This document shows, one piece after another, positions 43,812 through 51,652 of a stretch of DNA of 64,000 nucleotides (position 1 is the stretch's first letter; each line of letters starts with the position of its first letter). Under the pieces are notes generated by a model. That model saw only the letters and a program-made list of their open reading frames with translations, did not search any database and had not been told where the DNA came from. Position numbers and translations under genes: made by a program. Origin of the DNA: Streptomyces sp. TLI_105 (GTDB lineage: Bacteria > Actinomycetota > Actinomycetes > Streptomycetales > Streptomycetaceae); assembly GCF_900105415.1 (NCBI RefSeq), contig NZ_FNSM01000002.1:124001-188000 (forward strand), written 5' to 3'.

Positions 43812-44684
43812 CTATGTACGCAAATCCTGCGGGGCTGCCGTGCCGGCCGCCTCGTAGAGGTTGCGTACCTGCCGGGCAAGGTCGGGGTGATCAAGAGCGA
43901 TGACCGGATCCGAGGCATGGGCGATGAGCCCGAACATCTCGTGCACGAGTTTGTTGAACCGTGCAGGCGCGAGAACGTCGCCGGCCGTGAGGAGAGGCGG
44001 CGCCGCGTTGTCATGTGTAGCTCTGAGGTGGGCCTCGTAGGCGCCCACTGCCTCTCGCAGGCGACCCGGCCAGGGAAGGGAGGCAGGGGCCGGCCGAGCC
44101 TCACCGCGGAAGGTCGCATCGTTCGCGGCGCGCTGGCGGGCGGTGTGGGCTTCGTGCGACCGGTCAGCCCGTTCCTGGAGATCGGGGACGGCGCTGAGCT
44201 GGGCGGCGAGACGGATGATGGGCTCCTGGTGCTTGATCGCCCAGCTGTACTCCGCGGTGCGGTGCCGGCGGGTGCGGGCGAACTCGACGCGTTCAGCCTG
44301 GGTGAGGTTGTCGTGCGCGTAGTCGTCGAAGTCCTCACGAAGCTGGAGGTAGCGGCGCTCGGCCGCCTGCCGGCTCTTCAGTTCCAGAGCGGTGGCGATG
44401 CGGGACCAGGTGACCCGCCTTGCTCTGGCTGCCTGGATGAGGCGCCGCTCGTCGAGGAGCAGCTTGTTCCTGAGCTGGCGTACGACGAGCAGGCCGTCGA
44501 GGACTTCAGTCTCGTCGATGGCCGGGTCGAGGCGGCGGGCCCGGTCGATGAGCTGGTCGTACTCGGTCGAGATGCTGGAGAGCCCGTGGTCGCGGACCGG
44601 ATGCCAGCTGGCGGTTTCCCTCTCTGCTCCCTTGGCTTTCTTTTTTGGGTCGAGCGGCTGAAGGAATCGCTCCCATGCAGACAT
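43812..44684 (-). CDS. HTH DNA-binding protein, second family member
   Basis: 290 residues from ATG 44684; a longer start at ATG 44771 would translate the operator palindromes as VVRRTTNDVVRKTTS, which I take as non-coding. The HTH region VTWSRIATALELKSRQAAER with RYLQLREDFDDYAHDNLTQA matches the gene at 14245. N-terminal: basic PLDPKKKAKGAER; middle: TEVLDGLLVVRQLRNKLLLD; C-terminal helical. Likely binds the upstream palindromes and perhaps those of the phosphatase gene. Confidence 0.7.
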   Translation of the reverse strand: MSAWERFLQPLDPKKKAKGAERETASWHPVRDHGLSSISTEYDQLIDRARRLDPAIDETEVLDGLLVVRQLRNKLLLDERRLIQAARARRVTWSRIATALELKSRQAAERRYLQLREDFDDYAHDNLTQAERVEFARTRRHRTAEYSWAIKHQEPIIRLAAQLSAVPDLQERADRSHEAHTARQRAANDATFRGEARPAPASLPWPGRLREAVGAYEAHLRATHDNAAPPLLTAGDVLAPARFNKLVHEMFGLIAHASDPVIALDHPDLARQVRNLYEAAGTAAPQDLRT

Positions 44685-44715
44685 CCGGGCGGGGTTTTCG
44701 CCGTAACGTAATGAT

Positions 44716-44756
44716 GTCGTCTTCCGGACGACGTCATTTGTCGTCCTGCGGACGAC
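44716..44756 (-). promoter_or_regulatory. double operator
   Basis: GTCGTCTTCCGGACGAC (44716-44732, near-perfect) and GTCGTCCTGCGGACGAC (44740-44756, perfect), starts 24 bp apart, of the form GTYGTYC-NNN-GRACRAC also seen before the phosphatase gene. No gene is supported from 44772 to 45244; that stretch is relatively AT-rich. Confidence 0.65.
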
Positions 44757-45267
44757 ACTTTCTCCGGCCATGCTTCCTTATCTCTCTGGTCAAATATCGG
44801 AATGATTGATTCAGCCCCCGGCGGCTGCAAGGAACCCCGCTTCAAGTCTCCGAGATGCCGAGGTCATGTGCAGTGACCTGCGGAGACCCCTGTGCTACAT
44901 GGATGGCGGACTCGAGCGGGCGAGATGAAGCCGTCTTCCGAGCCCCGGGTAACTACGACGCTCCACCTCGATGAATATCCGGAATCACTTCTTCCTCTAC
45001 AGCCATTCAAATCGACAGCCCGGGCCCATCTAACGCCATCCTCAGGGGCGTTCTGAGCGATATAGGGGACGGGACTGCAATTCGCCACCCTTCGCCAGGT
45101 CTTCCCCTCAACACGCCTGACGGAAAAGAGCCCTTAGTATGTAATGCCCTAATAGTCCCCTCCTCCCCTTAGATGCCAGAAGGTCATTTAGTCCCATCCG
45201 CCGAGACACGGGACTCCGATAGCGCGGGACATCTCCCCCTGTAAGAGGCCCTAACACAATGAGGTAG

Positions 45268-45594
45268 TCACCAGCAGGCCACGCACTGGGAGAGGTCTTC
45301 CGACAGGAAGATCGTGAAACGTCTCTGCGATCCAGTGACGGTCGCCATGTAGACCCGAGCTGTTCCTGCGGCTTGAAGTCTTGTGACGGCTTCGGCGAGT
45401 CCGGGCCGAGGTGGGACGCCCTTGTCGAGCATGACTTCGTGCCGCCAGGACCAGATGTCCCAGAGCTGTTCTGCGGAAGCCGTTTGGTTCAGGAAGACCT
45501 CGAAGTCCGCGCCTGCCTCCAGCTCGGCCAGGGTTGCCCGTGCAGAGATGCTGCCGTCCTGGGACAGTGCGGATTGCAGGGCGTCTCGGTTCAT
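45268..45594 (-). CDS. passenger hypothetical protein of IS5-family element
   Basis: 108 residues, ATG 45594, five nt beyond the transposase stop and ending 3 bp from the inverted repeat, so clearly inside the element. RATLAELEAGADFEVFLNQT, QLWDIWSWRHEVMLDKGVPP, GSQRRFTIFLSEDLSQCVAC. Soluble, one Cys pair near the end. IS5 elements rarely carry extra genes. Function unknown. Confidence 0.65.
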   Translation of the reverse strand: MNRDALQSALSQDGSISARATLAELEAGADFEVFLNQTASAEQLWDIWSWRHEVMLDKGVPPRPGLAEAVTRLQAAGTARVYMATVTGSQRRFTIFLSEDLSQCVACW

Positions 45595-46039
45595 GCGATC
45601 AGTTTGCCGGGCCGGTCAAGGACAGCACCTGGCGGTGGGTGATCAGGCAACAGGCGAGCTTGAGGAAGGCTTCGTGGATGTCGGCTCGGCGTTCCCAGCG
45701 GACACGAAGTCGTTTGAAGCCGTGGAGCCAGGCGAAGGTGCGCTCGACCACCCATCGGTAGGCGCCCAGGCCGCTGCCATGGGCTGTGCCGCGCCGGGCA
45801 ATGACGGGGATGATCCGCCGGGCCCGGACCTGGTCGCGGTAGATGTCGTGGTCGTAGCCGCGGTCGGCGAAGACCGACTGCGGCTTGCGGCGAGGCCGGC
45901 CGGGCCTGCCTCGGACTGGCGGGACGGCATCGAGCAGGGGCATGAGCTGGGTGACATCGTTGCGGTTGCCGCCGGTGAGGATGACCGCGAGCGGGGTGCC
46001 GTGTCCGTCGGTGATCAGACATCCGATGCGGTTAAGGAG

Positions 46040-47281
46040 TCAAGCCGCAGTCGCGAGGGAAGGTTCGGGTCGGGTGGGGAACGCAGCGGTTTCGTCGTAG
46101 TGGACGCGTTTGGTGAGGCAGTGGTGAAGGCAGCCGATCATGCGGTTGAAGAGGTTGCGTAGGGCCGATATGTGGCGGTCGTCGTCAGCGCGGCGGCGGT
46201 CGTAGTGCGCTCTTGCGCCTGGTGAGGCGGTCAGGGACGCGAAGGCCCAGAGGTAGCCGGCAGCAGCGAGGCGCTGATTCTTGATGCGGCGGGCCTTGAC
46301 GGACAGGCTCTTGCCGGACGCCCGGGTGACCGGTGCGGCTCCGGCGTATGCCTTGAGGCCCTTGGCATCGGCGAAGCGGGACCGGTCGTCGCCGATCTCG
46401 GCGAGCACCCGGGCGCCGGTGAGTGAGCCGAGCCCTGGGAAGCTGGTGATGATCTCGGCGTCCGGGTGTGCTTCAAAAGCCTCCACCGCTGCTTCGGCGA
46501 GTTCATCTGCGCTGATGCAGGCAGTGTCCAGCTTTCGCAGCAATGTCAGGGCCTGACGGCCCATCGCATCCTCGACCAGCGGGAGTTGGCGCATCTGCGG
46601 AACGCGGAGTGCCGCATGCAGACGTGTCACCTCGTCCTCGATGCCACGCTGGCGCCCGGCTCGCTTCAGTACGGACCGCAGTTGGGTCCTGGTCAACCGG
46701 GCGGCCCGGGCCGGGGTGGGTGCGGCCGCCAGGAGTACTCGGGCGACGGGTGAGTTCAGTCCGCCGAGGATCGGCTGAACGGCGTCGAGGTAGCCGGGGA
46801 AGTACTCGTGCAGGTGGGATCGGAGCTTGTTGCCGGCCTGCGTGCGGTCCCAGACCGCGTCCTGTTGTGCACGGGCGAGGATGGCGACGGCCTGGGCCAG
46901 TTCGCTGTCGGCGGGCATCGTCCGGTGTGCCGCGGCATCGGTGCGGAGGATGTTGGCGAGGACCATCGCGTCGAGGTGGTCGGACTTCTTGCGCACAGCG
47001 GTGTGGCGTTCTCGGTATCGGGACGCTGCCATCGGGTTGATCGCGTAGACCGGCCGGTCACTGGCTCGCAGGCAGGCCACCAGGAGTCCCCGGGAGGTCT
47101 CGATGGCCACCGGTATGCGGGTGTCGGGACCGTCACCGTGATCGGCCAGGAGGTCGAGCAGTTGTTGGAGGCCAGTGGCATCGTCGCTGATCCTGGCCCG
47201 GGCCACCAGCTTGCCGTCGTTATCGACGAGGGCAATGTCATGGTGGTCGCTGGCCCAGTCGATTCCGCAGAACACCCTCAT
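46040..47281 (-). CDS. IS110-family DEDD transposase/recombinase
   Basis: 413 residues. N-terminal RuvC-like domain: FCGIDWASDHHDIALVDNDG (Asp), VAIETSRGLLVACL (Glu), KKSDHLDAMVLANILRTDAA (two Asp). C-terminal transposase_20 domain: ITSFPGLGSLTGARVLAEIG, KGLKAYAGAAPVTRASGKSL, with the catalytic Ser region, and LWAFASLTASPGARAHYDRR. Both domains complete, so the enzyme is probably functional. It acts with the bridge RNA encoded upstream. Confidence 0.92.
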   Translation of the reverse strand: MRVFCGIDWASDHHDIALVDNDGKLVARARISDDATGLQQLLDLLADHGDGPDTRIPVAIETSRGLLVACLRASDRPVYAINPMAASRYRERHTAVRKKSDHLDAMVLANILRTDAAAHRTMPADSELAQAVAILARAQQDAVWDRTQAGNKLRSHLHEYFPGYLDAVQPILGGLNSPVARVLLAAAPTPARAARLTRTQLRSVLKRAGRQRGIEDEVTRLHAALRVPQMRQLPLVEDAMGRQALTLLRKLDTACISADELAEAAVEAFEAHPDAEIITSFPGLGSLTGARVLAEIGDDRSRFADAKGLKAYAGAAPVTRASGKSLSVKARRIKNQRLAAAGYLWAFASLTASPGARAHYDRRRADDDRHISALRNLFNRMIGCLHHCLTKRVHYDETAAFPTRPEPSLATAA

Positions 47282-47349
47282 GGGCTTGTCTCACGTCCTT
47301 CCTGTCCGTGGCCACATGTTGTTGCTGGTCACAGCCGTGCAGGGGCACG

Positions 47350-47600
47350 CGACTCCCTAATGGAAGGGCTCTGGTGGCCCGTCATCCGATCAGCCGTTCG
47401 TGACCCCAGCTGCCCGCGGGGGCCTCGGTCTTGGCAGGGGCTCGACGGCTCCCCGGTGAGCTGAGAGGTGTTCCCCGCGAGGGGCTCGGACCACGGACAC
47501 CAACGAATCGATCACCCGATCAGTAACGTCGCTGCCAGGGGCACGGGACCAGCGAGCCCGTCTGATCAAAGGGCTCCGGACCCAGTGGTGCTTCAGGCTT
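47350..47600 (-). ncRNA. putative IS110 bridge RNA
   Basis: In the non-coding DNA upstream of the recombinase, the reverse strand carries four short stretches matching the element's own sites, in the 5'-target-loop-donor-loop-3' order known from IS621. AAGCACCAC (complement of 47585-47593) equals the left target flank; TGATCAG (47562-47568) is complementary to core plus right target. ATCGGATG (47383-47390) equals the left donor flank; CCATTAG (47357-47363) is complementary to core plus right donor. Exact RNA ends are not known. Confidence 0.75.
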
Positions 47601-48107
47601 CACCGGCCCCGTGACTCACCATTAGGTGGTGCTTGGAGCCGGCCCGTCCCCGGTCGACTGGCGACGGGCCGGTCTGAAGCCCCCTTTTAACGCTCTGACG
47701 TGGCTGGAGTCGACAACCATCCGCGACCAGTCCAGGCGGGCCGCTGCGTTCAGCTCGGCCAGCAGCACCTCATGCAGCTGCTGCCAGACCCCGGCCTCGT
47801 TCCAGTCCCGTAGCCGGCGCCAGCACGTCATACCGGACCCGAAGCCGAGCTCCTGGGGCAGGTGCTCCCACTGGGCACCGGTATGCAGCACGAACAGGAT
47901 CCCGCACAGCACCTGCCGGTCCGGGACCGGCTTGCGGCCCGGGTATCTGAACCGTCTCTCCCGCTTCGGCAGGAGCGGCTCGATCCGCTCCCACAGGTCA
48001 TCCGACACGATCCACGGTGAAGCCCCCATGGCCGGACAACGCCGATCCCGACGACCGGACACGGCCACCAGGACCGATCCACCTCATTGTGTTAGGGCCT
48101 CTAAGAC

Positions 48108-48365
48108 GTGGCGGCCGGCCTTGACCAAGAGAGTGCCGACCCACTGACGGCCCCTCACCCCACCTGGCCGGTCCGCAATGAGCGTGTCCGCGCCTCTTCG
48201 GTGCCGCAGGAGCTGACCGAGATGCGGATCGCCGTTGTCCCGAGGCGGTCGCCCCATCTCCGGTTGTCCAACGAGAGCGGGCTGCTGATGTGCCTGTTGT
48301 CCGCCGCAGGCTGGCCGATCATCGCCCTGACGCCGCATCCCTCCACGTGGCAGGGTCGGCTGTGA
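48108..48365 (+). CDS. hypothetical protein, perhaps truncated by IS
   Basis: Frame from GTG 48108, six bp after the IS5 element, to 48365. The later part has good coding bias: VRASSVPQELTEMRIAVVPR, HLRLSNESGLLMCLLSAAGW, PIIALTPHPSTWQGRL. The true N-terminus may lie on the other side of the element. Overlaps the next start by 4 nt (GTGA). Confidence 0.5.
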   Translation: MAAGLDQESADPLTAPHPTWPVRNERVRASSVPQELTEMRIAVVPRRSPHLRLSNESGLLMCLLSAAGWPIIALTPHPSTWQGRL

Positions 48366-48948
48366 TCACGAACAGTTGGTATATGGGGGCTTCCGTGGAT
48401 GCGCGGATGTGGAACGGTCTGGTCGGTGTGGCGAAGGAGACGTACACCCCCTCGCTGGACAAGGGGGGCGAGCCGCGTCCGCTGATGATGCCGCTGATGC
48501 GCGGCGAGCTGGTCGGGCTGATGTGGGCCCGCCCGCTCAGCCCCGGGCAGGACATGCTTGCCGGAATCGCCGCGGCGGCCGGTGCGGACAAGGTGGTCCT
48601 TGCCTGGGAGACCCACGATGTCACCACCGCCTGCGAGCTTCCGGTCGTCGGTCCGGTCCCACGCCTCAACTTGGCGCTCGCCACCCGGAACGGGTACGTC
48701 CTGCACCAATTTCCCTATAACGAGCAGCTTCTGTCCCGCAACCCCGAAGGCTGGACGTCGGTCACCCTCGGCCGGAGACCGACCTTCGCGCCCCGGCCCG
48801 GCGGCGAGCCGGTGCCGCCGATCCAGGCTGCGGTGAACTTCTCCTTCGCCCCATCGAGCTGGACCGCTCCGACCCGTTCGGCGTCACCGTGGCGCTGATG
48901 GGAGAAGACGGCCGCCGCATCGGCCTGACCGAAGCGTTCGCCCCCTGA
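48362..48948 (+). pseudogene. hypothetical protein with late frameshift
   Basis: From GTG 48362: ITNSWYMGASVDARMWNGLV, KETYTPSLDKGGEPRPLMMP, ACELPVVGPVPRLNLALATR. At about 48853 (TTCGCCCCATCG) coding passes to the +1 frame as PIELDRSDPFGVTVALMGED and ends at 48948. A missing C would explain it; the unshifted frame ends at 48898. Part of a three-gene forward run. Family unknown. Confidence 0.55.
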
Positions 48949-48975
48949 GCCTGCGCAGACGAGAGGACCGAAACC

Positions 48976-49878
48976 GTGGCCCGCAGCCTTGACGATGATG
49001 CACCCCGCCGCATCAGTGATGCCGACGAACACCTGAGTGCCGAGCAACGGCAGGCCGAAGCCGATGAACACTCCTCGCTGCGCAAGCTGCGGCACGACGT
49101 GAGGCAGACGGAGCGGGACCTGGTGCGGCGCAGGAGGAGAATCCGCACGGTGGCCCTGGCCCTGGCCGTAGCTGGCGGTGCGGTTCTGACGGGCCTGTTG
49201 TGGACGGTGCTGACCTGGGGCTCGCCCTCCCGGTTTCTCCGGGTGGACATCACCTGCGGAGTGCTGGCGCTGGTCTCCGGCGCGGCCGCCTTGGTCGCCG
49301 CGCCTCCCCGCGGCCAGTTGAGCCTGGCCCAGTTGGAGGACATGCTCGCGACGAACCGTGAAACCCTCCGGTTTCTCAGCGCGCTCATCCACCCGACGCT
49401 GAAGGAGCGGCGCAGCCTCTACCGCGAGGACGTGGCCGGAGTGATCGAGCAGCACCGGACGGACAGTCGTAAGTACCGGCTCATCCACAACACGCTGCAG
49501 AACCTCATCATGATCGGGGCTGCGTCCACAACGACCGTCGCAGCCCTGGACACCCGCAATCAGTTCACCTGGCAGAACATCACGATCGTCGCCATCGGCT
49601 TCACCGTCACGCTGGCAGCCGCCTTCACCGGCTATTACAAGTACCGCGAGCGCAGCTACTTCCTGCTCCAGACCGCCGACGCCATCGAGGAGGAGGCCAA
49701 CGCCTTTACCCTTGGCGTCGGCCCCTACAGCGACTTCGACGCCGACCAGGAGCAGCAGGCACTGAAGCTGTTCACCCAGCGGGTCGAAGAACACCGCAAC
49801 GAGCAGCGGCGCCGCCAGCAGCAGCTGGACCAGCCCGCCGACCAAGCCGCCCCGACTGGCCAACCGCCAGCAGCCTGA
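48976..49878 (+). CDS. DUF4231 membrane protein
   Basis: 300 residues from GTG. An acidic head, then basic RDLVRRRRRIRT, two membrane helices (about 57-80 and 92-112), an intervening charged segment (NRETLRFLSALIHPTLKERR), a second pair near 180-220 (NIMIGAAS..., ITIVAIGFTVTLAAAFTGYY) and YRERSYFLLQTADAIEEEAN, the signature of DUF4231, then a Gln-rich tail. DUF4231 proteins often accompany nucleotide-sensing or SLOG/TIR-type proteins in immune-like operons; the two preceding genes are damaged. Confidence 0.7.
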   Translation: MARSLDDDAPRRISDADEHLSAEQRQAEADEHSSLRKLRHDVRQTERDLVRRRRRIRTVALALAVAGGAVLTGLLWTVLTWGSPSRFLRVDITCGVLALVSGAAALVAAPPRGQLSLAQLEDMLATNRETLRFLSALIHPTLKERRSLYREDVAGVIEQHRTDSRKYRLIHNTLQNLIMIGAASTTTVAALDTRNQFTWQNITIVAIGFTVTLAAAFTGYYKYRERSYFLLQTADAIEEEANAFTLGVGPYSDFDADQEQQALKLFTQRVEEHRNEQRRRQQQLDQPADQAAPTGQPPAA

Positions 49879-50021
49879 TGGCGGGACGCCTACCGTCGTC
49901 GGCTGCAGCCCTGGATGTGACGGTCAAGGATGTCCCGCCGCCTTCGCCGTCGGCCCCTGGCAGCGACTCCACGTTGCGGCGCACCTGCTCGCCCCGCAAC
50001 GACAGGCCACCGTCCGCCGGC

Positions 50022-50355
50022 TCACGCCTCGCCCAGGGCCTCCGCTTCCGCCTCGGCCAGTTCCTGGGCCCGCCGTCGGCGCTTCTGGTTCAAGAGCCAC
50101 CGGCTCCACAGCGCAGGCTGCTCCAGCAGAAACGGGCGGGCGGGGCAGACGACCGCGTGCTCGATCCGGCAGACCGTCTCCAAGTCGGCGCCCTCCGGCA
50201 GGGGCTGGACGTGCTACCCGTACAGCGGCCATCGACGCAGACCCGGAAAGCAGCCCGCTGCCAGCGGTGCCGCAGGGTCGCTGCTTTCCAGGAGCACGGG
50301 GCTGCCGTCGGCGGTGACTCCCACCTCGCCGTCCAGCCCGCACGAAGGGCAGGTC
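50022..50355 (-). pseudogene. DUF6083-like remnant next to CRISPR array 1
   Basis: One reverse frame reads PTCPSCGLDGEVGVTADGSP, VLLESSDPAAPLAAGCFPGL, RRWPLYG, then TAG at 50216-50214, then HVQPLPEGADLETVCRIEHA and VVCPARPFLLEQ to a TGA at 50022. The Cys pair, the W-x(n) core and C-x(2)-H-x-V-CPAR fit what I recall of DUF6083. It has an internal stop, and its 5' end is replaced by the first repeat of the array. Confidence 0.55.
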
Positions 50356-50356
50356 G

Positions 50357-51424
50357 GGGACCATCCCCGCGTGCGCGGGGAGCAGTCGTTCCAGTTCGTC
50401 GAGCCTGTGGCTGACGCGGGACCATCCCCGCGTGCGCGGGGAGCAGAGTTCGCCGCCGTCTTTCCAGCCCGCGAACTTGGGACCATCCCCGCGTGCGCGG
50501 GGAGCAGACGCACACCTCGCGCAGTGCGGTGGGAACCGAGGGGCCATCCCCGCGGGTGCGGGGAGCAGATGCTGGCGCTTCCCAGGTGCCAGAGTTGCGG
50601 GGGACCATCCCCGCGCAAGCAGGGAGCAGTCAAGGCCGAGCGCCAGCTTCGCCTGGACCTCGGGGCCATCCCCGCAGGGGCGGGGAGTAGGACACCGACA
50701 TCATCGCGGATGCGTTCAAGGAGGGGCCATCCCCATGCGAGCAGGGAGCAGGGAGCAGGGAGCAGGGAGCAGGGAGCAGGGAGCAGCTCAGATGATCGGC
50801 GCCACGATCCCTGAGCCCGGGACCATCCCTGCGCGAGCAGGGAGCAGTCGGTACCGCCCGCGAGGTCCTCGGCGGTCTTGGGGCCATCCCCACGCAGGCG
50901 GGGAGCAGATCTTCTCCTCCTTCCACGTGCTGACTCGGATGGGGCCATCCCCACTCAAGCGGGAAGCAGCTCGATCAGCTCCTGGTCGTAGCCGATCTCC
51001 CGGTGCCATCCCCGCGCAGGCAGGGAGCAGGCACACACGAGCCAGGAGCGCCCCATCATGGCAGGAGCATCTCCGCGGGTGCGGTGAGCAGGCCTTGATG
51101 AAGAAGTGGTCCGTGCATGGGGAAGGGGCCATCCCAGCGGGTACCGGGAGCAGACAGTAACCCCGCGCGAACGGGGACCAGACCCGCCTGAAGGTAAAGG
51201 CCGCAGCGTACAAGGGACCATCCCCGCGTGCACGGGGAGCAGGCCTACATCGCCTCCGGTGGTGCACCTAGCGGGGGTCCATCCCCGCCTGCGCGGGAGC
51301 AGAGCAACCGGGCCCCGACCACAGATCACTGGTGGGGACCATCCCCGTGTGCGCGGGGAGCAGCAGTGCTCGAAGTGCAGGTAGACCTCGGCCTTGGGTG
51401 CATTCCTGCGAGCGCCGGAAACAG
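50357..51424 (-). CRISPR. type I-E CRISPR array 1, partly degenerate
   Basis: About 18 repeats of 29 bp, spacers 32 bp (61-bp period). Best repeat on the forward strand GGGACCATCCCCGCGTGCGC followed by GGGGAGCAG; the crRNA sense is the reverse strand, so transcription runs from 51424 to 50357. Repeats at 50357, 50418 and 50479 are perfect; from 50540 most carry 1-6 changes, and those at 51063-51181 and 51396 are poor. A GGAGCAG heptamer is expanded by five extra copies after the repeat at 50723. Repeats at 51124 and 51153 abut with no spacer. Confidence 0.92.
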
Positions 51425-51652
51425 ATCCGCTCCGGTCAGGCGATGGGTGAGACAGCCTGTGACTGTCCATATTGCTGGAGAGCCAAAGGTGTTGCCGGGC
51501 GGTACGTGCCGCCCGGTTGGGCGGCACGTGATCCCCACGGCGGTGGGGCTGAAGGCCAGAATCTATGAACTCTTGGCCTATCTCCGGCTGGACCGGAGGT
51601 GAGAAACGATAGCGGCAGGAACGTTCGCTCGAGGCTGTGTCCTTGTGGGGAC
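51425..51652 (-). promoter_or_regulatory. expected leader position of array 1
   Basis: Between the degenerate end of array 1 and the stop of cas3. No gene seen. It contains GGTACGTGCCGCCC/GGGCGGCACGTGATC-type inverted sequence (51510-51533) that could end cas3 transcription. It is not AT-rich, so a functional leader is doubtful. Confidence 0.3.

Larger units (their letters stand above)
46017..47623 (-). mobile_element. IS110-family element
   Basis: Defined by the interrupted IS5 gene: the uninterrupted site is GGTGATC-AG-GTGGTGCTTG on the forward strand; AG (CT on the coding strand) appears at both junctions (46017-46018, 47624-47625), like the dinucleotide core of IS110 recombination. No inverted repeats, about 1.6 kb, a DEDD transposase close to one end and 340 bp of non-coding DNA upstream of it, the IS110-group layout. 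Confidence 0.88.
45599..48068 (-). pseudogene. IS5-family transposase split by IS110-family element
   Basis: 5' part 47626-48068: IVSDDLWERIEPLLPKRERR, HTGAQWEHLPQELGFGSGMT, first Asp in RMVVDSSHVRALKGG. It also has the AAAAGGGGG shift site (complement of 47680-47688), after which the second frame reads TGPSPVDRGRAGSKHHL. 3' part 45599-46016: LITDGHGTPLAVILTGGNRN, SVFADRGYDHDIYR (Asp), WVVERTFAWLHG (Glu). Joining the parts without the IS110 element gives SKHHLITDGHG in frame. Confidence 0.85.
45245..48102 (-). mobile_element. IS5-family element with passenger gene, interrupted
   Basis: Identical inverted ends GAGGCCCTAACACAATGAGG (plus T) at 45245 and 48102 are flanked by a TAA duplication (45242-45244, 48103-48105). 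Inside, in reverse order, are an IS5-family transposase and a 108-residue passenger gene. An IS110-family element sits inside the transposase. Without it this element would be about 1.25 kb. Confidence 0.88.

Noticed and set aside
44864..45088. Reverse frame of 74 codons
   Set aside because: Poor third-position bias in a relatively AT-rich gap and no ribosome site.
50432..51602. Long frames rich in RGAxxxGPSPRARGA-type repeats over array 1
   Set aside because: They are translations of CRISPR repeats.
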